Assembly (NCBI GenBank): GCA_013398055.1
Contig: VZRS01004383.1
Coordinates: 283,306-347,305, forward strand
Length of the DNA stretch: 64,000 bases
Direction: 5' to 3'
Origin: Ifrita kowaldi
Lineage: Eukaryota > Chordata > Aves > Passeriformes > Cinclosomatidae
The first letter of the stretch is position 1. Each line of letters begins with the position of its first letter. This document shows, piece after piece, positions 11,201-23,597 of this stretch. The notes below the pieces were generated by a model, which saw only the letters and a list, made by a program, of their open reading frames with translations, was not told the DNA's origin and did not search any database. The translations under genes were made by a program, and so were the position numbers.

Positions 11201-14200
11201 ACCCGGCCATGCGCCACCAAAGCATTTCTCCACTGCATTAGTGATAACAGCCAGAGCTGTGAAATGTCAGAGAAACACAGGCAGGCTGGGAACAGAGCAG
11301 GCTGCGAAGGGGCACCGGTGCTGGGAAAGGCAAGGCTGAAAGAGGCTAAAAGGAAGGGAGGAGCACAAAAGTGTCAGCCATAAAAGAATAGGTAAAAGTG
11401 TCCCCTCCTGCACGTTCCCAGTGGGGTGAGACCTGGCATCCCGCCATTTCTGGCCCCCTCCCCTGCGGAGCTCATTGCTGCTCAGGGCTGCTTATCTCCC
11501 AGTGACCGACTGCTGCTACACTTCAGGCGCTCAAGTGCCTCAAGTCCATGCTATGGGACAAAGGTTAATTTTGTCTCCTTGTGCATGTGCATTATGACAA
11601 AATCTCTAATTGCATGATCCATTTTTCTTTAAGTTGGTTTTTCCCAGGGTAACTGATTGCCATCTTCAGCCTGCTGTGCCCAAAGCAACCCGGCATCCCC
11701 ACACAGCAGCAACAGTCTTAAAGATTGCTGCATCAACAAATCATTTCAGAAATGGTTTTCATCATTTGAGGAACTGCATAATTATGATAAGATAATGAAC
11801 CAGATTTGTACTATATCCAGCTTTTCCTTGCAAAAGAAATAATGCCAGGAGCCTGGAAATAGTTTCTAATCATTTCTGTGGTACAGGAATGAGCAGATAG
11901 TTTAGTTGTCAGGTTTTTCGGGGTTTTATTTGGTTGATCTCCTCCTCCTTAGCACATTCTTCACAAACCCTTTGACCATTTGTCAGTCACGGCAGAGAAG
12001 GATAAATCTTGTGGAGTTCCAAAATATCCTAAGTCTGGAGCTCTTAACTTCACAAATGAAATATTTGTCCAGTATGGAGTTTGCTTGTATATTTAAACTT
12101 CCAGGTTTTGAAAAGTAAAATGAACGGCCTTTCCTTGTGGCATCCCCAAGACCCTACCACCACCTCAATGCTCAAGCCTCCACCTCCCTGCATATACCCA
12201 GGCAGATCAATCCCTTTCTTCAAGCAGGAGCAAGGAACTGTTTCAGCAGTGGGGGCACCTCCTTGGATGGAGAAGATAAATCCCCTCACTCCCTCTGGCA
12301 ATCCTGCAGGATAGATATGATCTCTTTTCTGAGTTTCAGATCAGGTCTGTGCCTCCAAGATCTTCCAGTGCCTCTACGCCCCTGCTATTTTCAATGATGT
12401 ATTATTTTTTAGCAATCTAACTTCTAATCCCTGCCTATGTTTTTGGGTTTTTTACATGGAGAGCTATCAGTATAATTTACTTTGCATTGCCATGCTTAAT
12501 GTCCCTCTAAGAATTGCCTGTCTGCAGGGATGCAGGCAAAGGATTCACATTTTTTACACTACCACAGCTGGTTTCTGACTGCTTAATGACAAAGACCCAG
12601 AGGAGTTTTAGGTGCCTAATTCAGACCACTGGGAGCAAAGCAGTCAAGCATTCTTTATGGACCTGAGCCAGTGTTTGTGGTACAGCAGCAATAGCAAACC
12701 AAACAGACATGGAAAAGGTGAAGTCACAGCAAAAAATCCTCACGGATCTGCCGACAGCAAGTGCTCTCAACCCAATATAGTAAGTTTTCCTGGCTTACAG
12801 ATAAAACCTAAATAACTTTGAAATTTCAATGACATCGAAGTACAGTTTCCATTATTTTAAACTGTACTTGTAAAACCCGCTGGCCATGAGCAACTCTAGT
12901 AAGGTTGCAAATGCTTTACTGTCCCTCGTAGTTTTAGTAATAAAAGTACATTTTGACCAAATTATTATGCTGTTTGAGTCTTCATGTAGGACCTTGTCTT
13001 TCAAAGCCACAGGGAAGTACAAGGGGCAATAATCAAAATACATAAATATATACACACACATATATATAAACACATGCATATCCACATACTCATATGAAGA
13101 GGATAATGACTTGACAAAATCAAAATGTCTTTATTGTTGTATGATCTGCAAATGTGGTTGCTTTGTGCTGCCAGACACTCATTACCCCCTATTTATTTAC
13201 AAGATCTTTGTTTACTGTGTGATAGGAATCTTTTGTCCATTCTGACTGCCAGCCCTCTGGAAGTCCTGCCTGCAATGCAGCCATCAGAGATATTAATTTT
13301 CATTTCAATGAAAGGTGAATACTTGTGATAGCAGAACACTGAAAAACAAGTCCTTTAAGTAGTTCAGGACTGATGAACTCCCAAAAGCTTCAATGAAGGT
13401 TTTATGGGAAATTCCATCACTCAATGAACTGTTGAACACTGGAACAATGCAAGGCCTAACTTTTTCCAAACATGAGAGAAACTGGAACAATTATCTGCCA
13501 CAGCTCACATGAGAATTCATACACTCTTATACACACACTGAGTATTTTACTCCTTAGGAGACCCTCTGGCTTCAGCTCAACTGTTTGCAGAAAAAAATTC
13601 TACTCACTATGGGTAAGGTCAAAACCTCAGAAACCTCCTTACTGCTAGAGATGCCCCAAATTTTCTTATTGACAGTTTTCCTTCTTCTCTCTAGAAACAG
13701 CTTTTCCATATGAATATTTTCCCTCTGTTGAAGGTAGGGCATAAATGTGTTTGGATTTTTTAATTACTAAAAAAGCAAGCAAAAATTTAAATAAGCCAGG
13801 TTTTAAGGGGAAAAAAAAAAAAGAAAATCCACTGAAAATATCTAACAGAAAATAATTAGTTTTTGGAGGGGAACTGCTCTATTCAGTCTATTCAGCCTTA
13901 CTAAGTGTGGAAATAGCCGCCCAAACCATTTTAGTCACGGGCTAGAGAATGTTATACCAAGCATCTGGACCCATTGCTAAGCAAGTACTAACAAGACATA
14001 GTTACCTAAATAAATCAACAGACTATCAGCTTTATCCTGAGCTCTCCCAGCTTGTTGGGAGATTGTTCAATTGGCACCAAAGACTGTAGAAGTCTTTATT
14101 TATTTTGACTAAGGTTGAGTTTTTCTCTATTTTTTAAGTTTCTGCATGAGCTAAGACATCTCTTCACTTCTGAGAAAGTACCTTCTCTGCCTTCAGCCTT

Positions 14201-14951
14201 TATCTGACTCCAGCAGTGCAGAAAAGGAGGGCAGAAAACAAACATTTCAGTAACCAAGCAGAGTGATTGAAGGGTTTCTGTGTCAGAGGTATCCGAACTC
14301 CTTATTTAAATCCCTCGAATAAGAGGGATTCATGAGTGACATCTAGAGGTAATTCCTTAAGATTACTGGGGCAACTGCTGGCTGAGGCTCGGGTACCTGT
14401 CCTGAGCACTGAGGTCTCACTTGCCAGCACAGGCAGTGCTTGGACACACTGTGGGAGTTCAACTCAATGCAGCAGCACAGACTTGAACAAGTAGGCCAGG
14501 CCAATACTTTTTAGAGGGGAATTATTTTCTGTAGAACTTCTCACCCAGCGTTTCAAAAGGAAAGTGGTAAAGCTTGAATGAAAACTTTCCATTTGAGTCA
14601 AATATGAAACCACTTTTCCCTGCAGAGCACTTAAGTACCTCTTTCCTCATTCTGCTCTGTGGGTCTAAGATCCCTGGCCAGATCTCATCTCCCAAACTAC
14701 CACATGTTTCTTCTCTCTCCCACATAATATATGAGAAAAACCTCATAAATCAAGGGTAGGAAGGAGGGTTGAAACACCTGGGCTACAACTCACAAAGGAT
14801 GGTGAGATAGCATACAAGAGACTATGGTACAATATAAACAGGACTTAAATCCAGTCACAAATCCCATCTTTTCATTTTGTTTTAGTGGAAAATGGGGGTC
14901 AAAAATATTATGCCACCTCTAACTTGAAATTTCCAGGAACTTCTGCTTTAG
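11201..14951. other. Non-coding unique sequence
   Basis: No gene recognised. It contains an AT/CA microsatellite at 13038-13082, a run of twelve A residues near 13811-13822, and a small perfect hairpin at 14309-14330 with arms AATCCCTC and GAGGGATT and a 6-base loop. Short frames on both strands lack family resemblance. Confidence 0.5.
13038..13082. repeat. AT/CA-rich microsatellite
   Basis: Runs of ATACAT, ATATATACACACACA and TATATATA, similar in make-up to the microsatellite at 7896-7972. A minus-strand 77-codon frame across it is incidental. Confidence 0.8.
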
Positions 14952-15264
14952 GAGACATCCAAGAGAGCTGGAGAGGGACATTTTACAATGACATGTAGTC
15001 ATTGGACAAGAGGGAATGGCTTTAAACTGAAAGAGGGCAGGTTTAGATTAGATAAGATGAAGAAATTCTTTACTGTGATAGTGGTGAGGCCCTGGCACAG
15101 GCTGCCCAGAGAAGATGTGGCTGCCCATTCCTGGCAGTGTTCAAGGCCAGGTTGGATAGGACTTGGAGCAACCTGGTCTATGGAAAGTGTCCCTGCCCAT
15201 GGCAGGGATGGAACTGGATGGCCTTTAAGGTCCCTTCCAACACAAACCATGCTGTGATTTTCAT
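14952..15264 (+). mobile_element. CR1 LINE, 5'-truncated 3' fragment
   Basis: A clear avian CR1 3' region in sense orientation. Successive landmark blocks are AGAGCTGGAGAGGGACATTT, AATGGCTTTAAACTGAAAGA, GTGGTGAGGCCCTGGCACAG, GCCCAGAGAAG, TTCAAGGCCAGGTTGGAT, CCCTGCCCATGGCAGGGATG and TTTAAGGTCCCTTCCAACAC. The closing ATTCTATG-type tail is degraded (GCTGTGATTTTCATTCTTG). CR1 is a non-LTR retrotransposon whose copies are usually 5'-truncated, as here. The frames crossing it (14988-15257 plus, 14999-15376 minus) are not genes. Confidence 0.93.
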
Positions 15265-18200
15265 TCTTGTGGCTTTTGGGTTCCAAGTGGTGCAGGCAGA
15301 GTTTCAAAGTGACTTCCCTGCCTGGCTGCCTGCCCATGGAGAACCTGACCTCCTGCCATGACAGCAAATGTGTCAAGCTGAGCTCCTCTAGGTGACATTG
15401 CTGAGCTGTCCCTCAGAGAACTCAGACCAGGCTGTTACAGAACGGAGCAGCTGCCAGTCCCGGCAAGACTTTGTGCCCATCTGTCTGGAGATCCTTTCCC
15501 TTGGCTGCCCTACGTATACATTCATTCATTGTCTTATAGCTTCTGTCCATGCACAGGTTTTGGTAATAGTAGGAAGGCTGACGTGTCCTGATTTCTTGTC
15601 ATCATTTAGGATGAGGAGAAATACTGATGTAGTAGAACTCCATGCAGAAGTTTTGTCTCACCTCTAGTGGTGCAAGGCAGGCTATGAGCACACACCCAGC
15701 CAAGGATAACTAGATAATGCAATATAAAAAGTGGGACCAGTCACTCTGCTTGAGCTATGGCCATTTGGGACATTTCTAACTAGAAGGAGATACGGGGGAC
15801 AGGTTCAAACTAAAAGAAACTACTACAAAGGGAGGGATACTAATGAAACACGAACATCTTGCACAATGCTGTAGACACAAGCTGCTCCACGCAGGAACAG
15901 AAAAGAGCCAAACAGATAATGGAGTCACTGCCTGCAGACCTATGGATACACTCCGAGCATTATGGAATCGGCTGGGGTGTGCCTGATAGCTGGAATGCTC
16001 TGAAGAGCAGGTAGCACTTCAGCAGTTAATCTTTCTTTTTCATCATCTGCATTCACCTGGCATGTTTGGACACATGCACCTCGTTTCTGTGCCATCAGGG
16101 AGCTCAGCCGTAGTTCACCTCTATCACATACCTGCAAAATGGTAGGTCTCTTCTTGTTTGCTCAGTTTGGAAGGATTCAAGGTACCTAAAGAAAGCCTTT
16201 AATCTGTCATTTAAAATCTTATTGTGGTTTAATTCGTAACGAATAATGTTATTTTCATAGTGTGCCAAAAGCACTGTTGGCAGCAGTGAGGCAATTATTT
16301 ATGTGGGTTATCAGTTCACAGAGCTGATTAAGTAACCTGAAATGCGATGATAATGGCTTCCAGTAATGGCTCCGCATCAAAAGGATAATAAATATTATTT
16401 GCTGCTCTTTCTTATAAGAAATGGGATATATTTCAGTCCTGTTGAAACAAAAGCAAAACTCCTATTGTTCTTTGGAAGAATCTCCCAATAGCTCTAATTT
16501 CACATCATGTCTACTTCAATATGCTCATTTTGTTGCATAAAGTTATGAATGATAAATTAAATATTATAGATACATCTGGATAACTGATGTTAAATCCTAA
16601 TCTGCTTTCAGAGCCCTGGAGTGACCTCCCCATGGTAGTGACTCAGTTTTTATTCCACGGCAAGGTGCGGAGAGCCAGCTGTATCCCTTTGCTTAGCATT
16701 ATCCACATAACGTCACACCCTAACTTGTACACATATTTTAGAAAATATTCAAAAATTACTTCCTGCTGTATTTTACCAAAGGAAACTAGATCCAGATTTT
16801 TCTTATGATGGGGCTTGGTGAACTGGAGTTGATAAATGAACCAGCCTTGCCACTAATAACATTTCTTATGATGATTCGTAGTTTTGTCCATCACAAATTA
16901 CTCTGACCTGCCTTAAACCCATCAAGTGCGCAGTGATGAAATTCCTGTTCTCAGTGAGGGACACTCATCAGCAGAGGTTTTTCTTATTCCTTTAATTATA
17001 GCATGAATAACACAGACCCTATTCAGAATTGACACTGATGTACAGCTTTGGATCACTTCTCAATGCTTAGTTATTGCAGTATTACATCATGGTGAGTAGA
17101 TCAGAAAAAAAATACAAATCTGGTTTAATTTAGAGCTACAGATATCAAGAAATATATTTATTTTAGAACTTCCAAGAATGGTTTGCAAAGACACTTTGGA
17201 TGTGAAACCTTTCTCAAAAGTATCTTATCAATGAAAAAAGGAAGTATAGGATCTTCTTTGGGATAGGAGATCTGCAGAGGGGAGACTGTTAAAAAGCAAG
17301 AGCTCTTCTATTCCAAGGAGAGTTCTGAGCTGCTGCCAGCTGCTTTGAATGAGAGCCTGGAGGCTTTGCGAACATTTCAGCTCATAACATAATACCTACA
17401 GACCAAAACACAGTTAAGTACAAAAAAAGAGGCAACTCTCTAAGTGCTGCATGAAGTATTTGATCTTCAGTTATGTTAAAGAATAAGATCTGAATGAAGT
17501 CACAGTACTGCAAGCACGTTGTTTTTTTATAATAAAAATATCATTTGCAGAGAGACAAATATGTTGCCAGTACCTTTAGGCAACAGATCTTTTAGTTTTA
17601 GCCTAAAGATCTATTCTGTATTTTTTGTGAATAAAGGGGGATACTGTTCCCATTATTTTTAAAAATACTCCCACCCTTTAATAGTTTTCCATACATCTGT
17701 CCATCAGATCAGTTTGGATTCTAATTCTTGCCTCTTAGTGCTTAACCTCAGTGAGTGTCTGCTGAACTGGGGCTGATGACGTTTAAAGGAGAACTTAAGG
17801 CTGGGATGTAAAACTGATTCACAGAACACAAAGATGAAGGCAGTTACCTCTGAAACCACTGTACAAAGTAATAACCCATATCAAAGAGCAAAACCTTGGC
17901 AATGATGATCTGTTTGACAAAGTATTAAATAAATGTCGCTCTACTTTACAGGTCTAGTGCAAGGGTATTAAGATTACTTCATCATTTTCTTTCAAATACT
18001 TCTTTCCCTAACAGAAGGGAATTTACTTTTATTGAAAGCCTGAGTTTCTTACTGAACTTTCAATAAGTGTTGAAAGTTTCACATGAAGGTTCTTGGTGCA
18101 TATTTTGGTATCCAGTTCAACATTCAAATCAATGGGAAGCTGATTCAGAATTTGAATCTAAATGCAGTGCTGAAAATGTGCTCAGGAGTATAAATGTTGG

Positions 18201-21200
18201 ATATTTAACTACAAAAAATGTTGATCATTCTTGCCTTATAGGGATTTCTCATTTCACCATGTAGAAATTGAAAGGGTTTAATTTATGATGGACAAATATG
18301 CAAGTGCTACTGACACAAGAAGGGATCCTAGTTCTTCCTACCAGCAACTTGAAGGAATTAAGGATGCAGTTCGCCTGGATAAGAAGTACAGTAGGCATAA
18401 AAAATGCACATCAGTGTGTTTCTGCAATGATTTACACTCCAAAATTGTACCTCCATTCATTACAAATATGGATGGGCCAGAAGATCTCCAGGTTTGATGC
18501 AACCATGTCTTACCAACGAAGCAAGGACAGGAAGGTTAGAGAAACATCCACATAACTGTTTGGCATGCTGTTGGGAGGAGACAGACAGTCCAGCAGACAC
18601 TGTCCATCCTGGCACATCAAGCCTGGCCAAATGCCTGGGTAAAACACTTACAGCACCACACTCTGGGTTTGTACTCTAGCCATAGAAACATAGATCAAAT
18701 CCCCTGCTTCTGGTGGGAAGGCACACCAGTGCCGTGCTAGAAAAAGTAAAGTTGGTGACTATTTTTCTGAGAAAATCCCAGTCTAGGCAATCACCCCATG
18801 TTTTATTCTTTTGTTCAGTGCTTCTATTGCCATTGGTGGCTGCAATTTAATTGAAAGTGAAACAATTCTCAAATGCTTTCCCATAAGAGGGAATACAGAC
18901 ACCTCACACTCTGAAGCCTTAAGTGAATGAAGGAGTGCAAAGAGGTGCTTGGAGTAGCAACTTGAGGCATCCTCAAAAATCAGGCCAGTGTTCCATTCCA
19001 GCCTCTATCCTCCTACTTCAGTGCCTGGGGCTGTATTGGTTGGTTTCTCACATCAAGGATTGCTGTCAGAGTGTCACTGGGGCTGGATTTATGCAGTGTG
19101 TCACAACCAGTCAATGCAGTATGACTGCAAAATAGGTTTAAAATGTCCCATCATGTGAACCTTAAGCTGTGAAGCAACAACAGAGGTCACTTTGCTTGAA
19201 AACCTCTGCATAATCCACCAGGAAAATCCGGACCATAGTATGGCATGTGGAGCAAAATATGGTGGATGCTGTGTTATCTATTTGTGTTTTAGAGCAGATT
19301 ACAATAAACCTTTGGGAATACCACCACCACTTGGGGTGACATAATTGAATTTTATACAGATGAGCTAATCTATGAGTATTGGGAAGCTACAGGTGACTGA
19401 CAGAGGAGGCCCCCTTTAGAGAACAGGTAACCAGGAGGGGAACAGACCTGGGGCCTCCTTCCAGCTGCATTACATCAGTGCAGCTCCACGGATACCCATC
19501 CACTCAGCTACTCCCAAGTGACACCTGCCCAAACAATTTCTGACAGGGGATTCTGATCCTTTATCCTCCAGTTACCACTAGTTACATTCTGCTTAAACAA
19601 AAACATCGAGACATCCTCTGGGCTCAATGATGACTGTCCACCCCAGTTTCTCCCATCTCCTTTCTTCACCACTGTGTACCCACTCTACTCCCAATCTCGT
19701 TTCCCTCCCTATAATTCGGTGATTCATCTGTAGCCTCGGGGAAGGGCACCTGATTTCATTGCTTAACTGCTGTTAACAAGTTGCTGCACAAATCACCTGG
19801 CATTGCAGGATGAGGCTGCCAACAACTTTCTACTAGAGCTACAGCGAGCAGGTTTGCAATGCCAGCATTCTGACGAAAATCTTATTTCATTTATGATGGG
19901 GTTATTTGAAGTGTATTGTAGTGCTAGAAGATGGCAAATCAAGCCAGCTTTATGAAGAGCAACCTCAAAAAGATGGGTCCCATTCAGTTGTTGGTTTCCT
20001 TGCTAAGTCTGTCAGCTGATGTGATTTCAATGTGTACATGATCTTCTGTTTTACTCCCCTGTCTGTAACACTTGAGAGCTCTTTCTCCCTCCCATGTCAC
20101 TCCTGGCTTTCCCAGCTCTCGTCCCGCATGTTTTCACATCTCTGTAACCCTCACAAAAGGGGTAGAGAGGTCAGGTGGCCAATTCATATGAAATACAGTA
20201 TCTGCCTTCCTCCCCTCCTTGTCCAGGGGTCTGTGGAGTGCTGCCTGTGAGTGACTGGACAGGGGAAGTGGGTCCAGCCCTTCTGTAGCGCATTTTACCT
20301 CACTCACAGTAAACTTGTTTGAACTTAAATTAATTTTGCAAATCCTACCCATCTCAGTTCTAGAAGATACAGAAGCTGCAGTGTCATGAAGGAAAGAAGA
20401 ATCATGTTTGCAAAGTTACTTAGCTGACAAGGAATACCAACATGGCACATCTGGAGCAGAGCTGGAATGAATAATACCAAAGTGCAAACCACCCCTCCAG
20501 TTCAGCCCCAAAGTGGAAATGAACAGCTCTGCCAGTTTACATGTAATTTATTGCTAGGAAAATAAGGGATAGACACAGATATCCCCTTTCATGATGAACA
20601 GATCTGTACTGGATTGTGGCACCCTATGTTTTATGTGAGCAGGAGACTTGTCCTGATATAAATCATAGGGCACCAAAGCCAGCCAGCTGCAACTGCCCAG
20701 AAATAGCTGCACACTGAAGGACAACTGCTTCAAAGACAGTCCTTATCAACCCGAGACATATTTACTTTGGGATCCTGCTTAGTTTTAATCACTCTGACAG
20801 GTTTGGCTTGTAAAACCATTCTGCCTGTTTATCCGTACATAAGTAAAATCCATGTGGACATCCACCCCCAAGGACCCAAAGCTGCAAATGCACATAAATA
20901 ACTTCAGCTGCACGACTGCTCTCCTTGGGTAAACAGCAGGGAGGAAGAAGAGGTACTTACAACACTGACATAAGAATGAAATTGTCCATGACTAACCTGA
21001 GGATGAGAATGAGGGAAGGCTATTTAACTATCAGCTGAAGAAGGCAATGGAGTAACTTTTCAGCAGGAGGGATGGCAGGTGAAAACTCAGAAAGCTTTGC
21101 ATTAATGCTTGGCCATTTTATGAGAGGAGTTTTGAGCCTTGTCTGACACACCATAGGGCTGGAATCAGTGACCCAGGAGGACTCTTTTGGCCCAGGATTT

Positions 21201-22959
21201 GTACGTGACTGAAGTTATTCAGAAGCGTAAATGTTTATAGGATGAGCCGGGAGCTTGCGTCAGCACAGCTGGCAAAATTCCATGGGTGTTTCATCCATCC
21301 CACTGAATGCCATAAACATGGAAGGATAACTTCCTAGCAAAAATGCACATACACACTCACACAATAGATACACAAAAATTGATATTTTTTGCGTGACAGT
21401 TTGAAAATGGAAAGAAGTTCCTAGTTATATGTATTTTAATGTATATTGTAAGTGAGCTGTATTTCTGCTGCAAATTATATATGTATTTATGCACACATGC
21501 TGATGAGAAAGCCAAGTAACTTTCACTGTACTCTGACATCAATTAGATTAATATTCTTGTTAAAGGAAACTGAAGGAATGTGTTGAACACAGATGACTTC
21601 TTCAGATGTCCATACGCTACTCAGGAACTTTTTAATGCATTAACTGTGTATGATGTGGGCACTGTGCCCCACAACTTCCAACAGGGATTATGCACGTGGT
21701 CAGGAAGGATATGGGCTGTCACAATCTAAGTCACCAAGAAGAGGAATAGGATTTAGCCCTAAGGCAGCTTATGGTCTGAAGGTTCCCAAGTGACTTTGGT
21801 CCTACATGGTTTGGGTCCCTTGACAGTGTTACCTGTAGCATACATTGAATCAACAGACTACATTAAAAGACCTGCATACACAAAAGTGAGCAACCAAAAA
21901 TCAGAATATTCCCAGCCGAAGCCTGAACTGGCAATCTGAACTAATAGCATTTATTATGGCTACGAAGAACTTCATCCCCCAGTTCTGACAATCTTCAGGA
22001 CACTTGGACCTGCCAGCACTTTAGAGCCTGAGAAAAGGCTTCCTCTCCCTACAGACTATTTCACACAGAACACTTTTTTTTAGTCACATGGGAAAGCACC
22101 CTTTGGTGAGATAATAATAGAAAAGATACTGTGGATCTCGCTGAAGCCTTGCTGAGTACAGAGTTGGTTTCTATCAGGACATTAGAGCTTCTAAACCATG
22201 TAAGATGCAACATTTAGATATAATGCAATGTATTTATAGCTAATTTTGCCATAACATAAAGGCTGCACTTGTAATAAAAGGAATTGAGTAATAGAGTAAA
22301 ATTATTTACGTTAATAATTGACTTCTAAGAGAACAAGATCAGTATTTCCATAAAATAGAGTAAGACACCCCGGCTCTGTAGTTACTCATCATCAGTCATA
22401 ACAGCTCAAAATGGACATAAAACACTCTCACAAAACAACTTCCCATTCTCCCTGTCTTTGTGTCAAGATAACACTCACTCAATGTCAAGGAGAATCAGAT
22501 TCAAAGTCTTTTAGGGTTGATGATTAAGGATAGAGGGGGATTTCCCCAACTCCGTTATTTCTAAATGCAAAGATCAATTCACTCATTTGTTTTATTGGCA
22601 TTTGCATCTGATCTTTTGATCAGTGGCAATGCTAATGGTACAACTACGAGAATCTGCAAGTGAGAGATCCATTCACCAGACCTCTTTCTTACTTAGCTCA
22701 GAGATTTCCTTAAAAAATGCTAAGTTTGTTGCTGTAAAAGAACTAGCTTGGAGAGAGGCCTCTTGGCCTGGGTGTTTCCCGTAGAAGAATTCTGATTCCT
22801 GCTGTGGGAGAAACTCCTACTTGTCCTGCCCCAAGGGTGAAAGATACTGCCAGGGAATTACAGCAATTAACCTCCAGGTCCCTGTCAAGCTCCAACCATC
22901 CCAATGAGTTATTAGTCCCTTAGGACTCAAGAGACCTCAGGGAGACTGAAAAGCTCTGC
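15265..22959. other. Long repeat-poor non-coding stretch
   Basis: Nearly 7.7 kb in which I recognise no transposon and no exon. AT-rich parts such as 16200-16440 and 22200-22330 carry dense TAAT cores. A reverse octamer ATTTGCAT lies at 22600-22607, followed by the small inverted repeat TGATC/GATCA at 22609-22622. A block at 17739-17777 ending CTGCTGAACTGGGGC faintly resembles the right end of the palindromic repeat at 4361-4490. No open frame exceeds about 85 codons, so coding content is unlikely. Confidence 0.55.
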
Positions 22960-23573
22960 TCCTTCTGCAGATGACCCAACCCATAACCGCAAGGAGCAGG
23001 CCCAGGAGCAGCCTTTGCCAAAGCTGGGGTTGGAAACCATGGGGGACCAGTGAGGCCACGGGGTGGGTGGCTCGGGAGGCTCCCCTGCCCTACCTGGAGG
23101 CGGGTGGTCCCTGCCCAAGCGCTCGCAGAGCCGTGTGTGATCCCAAGCCGCTCTCTCCCCAGCTGCCGAGGCTCCGGGAGCGCTCCCAGCCATTTGGACT
23201 GCCCGCTTGCTGGCAGGCTGAGAGACAAGCTGCCGCGCCAACTGCAGCTGGAGCACGGCAGGGTTTGCCAGGAAGCCCTGGCAGGAGGTTGGTCTGAGCC
23301 AGGCTGCTCCTGCACGCACATGTGGGTGCTTGGAGAACACCTCGCGCTGTCCTGTAGTGCAGGCAGGGCAGGGGCTGGGCTGGACTCCACAGACTCTGGG
23401 CAGCCCCCAGGTAGGTCCAGCTGCCCAAGACTTTGTGCATCCTGTGCATCCTTGTGCTTCACAAGAGCTGCTATGGTAGCACAGGGGGCTGGCAGAGCAC
23501 ATGGAATTGCTGGGAGCCCCTGGGAAAGCAGGATGGGCCTCAGCTCTCAGCTCCAATGAAGGCAATTCAAACC
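22960..23573. other. GC-rich pocket with long overlapping frames on both strands
   Basis: About 600 bases of high GC content with more CpG than the flanks. It holds the longest open frames of the window: 236 and 180 codons on minus and 169 codons on plus, all overlapping. None resembles a known family. Long frames open on both strands at once are usual for GC-rich non-coding DNA, where stop codons are scarce. A pair of good plus-strand splice signals sits inside it and is described separately. Whether this is a small CpG island, an exon or neither cannot be told from sequence alone. Confidence 0.4.
23163..23410 (+). other. Putative internal exon, function unknown
   Basis: The left edge is a strong acceptor: pyrimidine run and AG in GCCGCTCTCTCCCCAG, ending at 23162. 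The right edge is a good donor, CCCCCAG|GTAGGT, with GT at 23411. The enclosed 248 bases stay open in one plus frame, which reads from CRGSGSAPSHLD near the start to STDSGQPP at the end. The peptide has scattered cysteines but no motif I recognise. Neighbouring exons cannot be located in the window. It may be an exon of an unannotated or non-coding transcript, or chance splice signals in GC-rich DNA. Confidence 0.2.
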
Positions 23574-23597
23574 AAAAAAAAAAAAAAAAAGAAAAAA
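23574..23597 (+). repeat. Poly-A tract
   Basis: Seventeen A residues, one G and six more A residues directly follow the GC-rich pocket. This could be the tail of an old retrotransposed sequence, but no source element is recognised upstream and no flanking target-site duplication is obvious. A simple A-rich microsatellite is equally likely. Confidence 0.8.

Noticed and set aside
14877..14925. Possible MIR fragment (GGAAAATGGGGGTCAAAAATA)
   Set aside because: Resembles 'taaaatggggataata' of MIR for about 20 bases only; no neighbouring MIR words.
14988..15376. Frames on both strands over 15.0-15.4 kb as genes
   Set aside because: They lie in the non-coding 3' part of a CR1 LINE.
17739..17777. 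Possible third fragment of the ancient palindromic repeat (CTGCTGAACTGGGGC)
   Set aside because: Match too short and without a second landmark block in order.
20985..21200. Possible very old CR1 fragment
   Set aside because: Only vague similarity at the end (CAGTGACCCAGGAGGACTC); no ordered series of CR1 landmarks.
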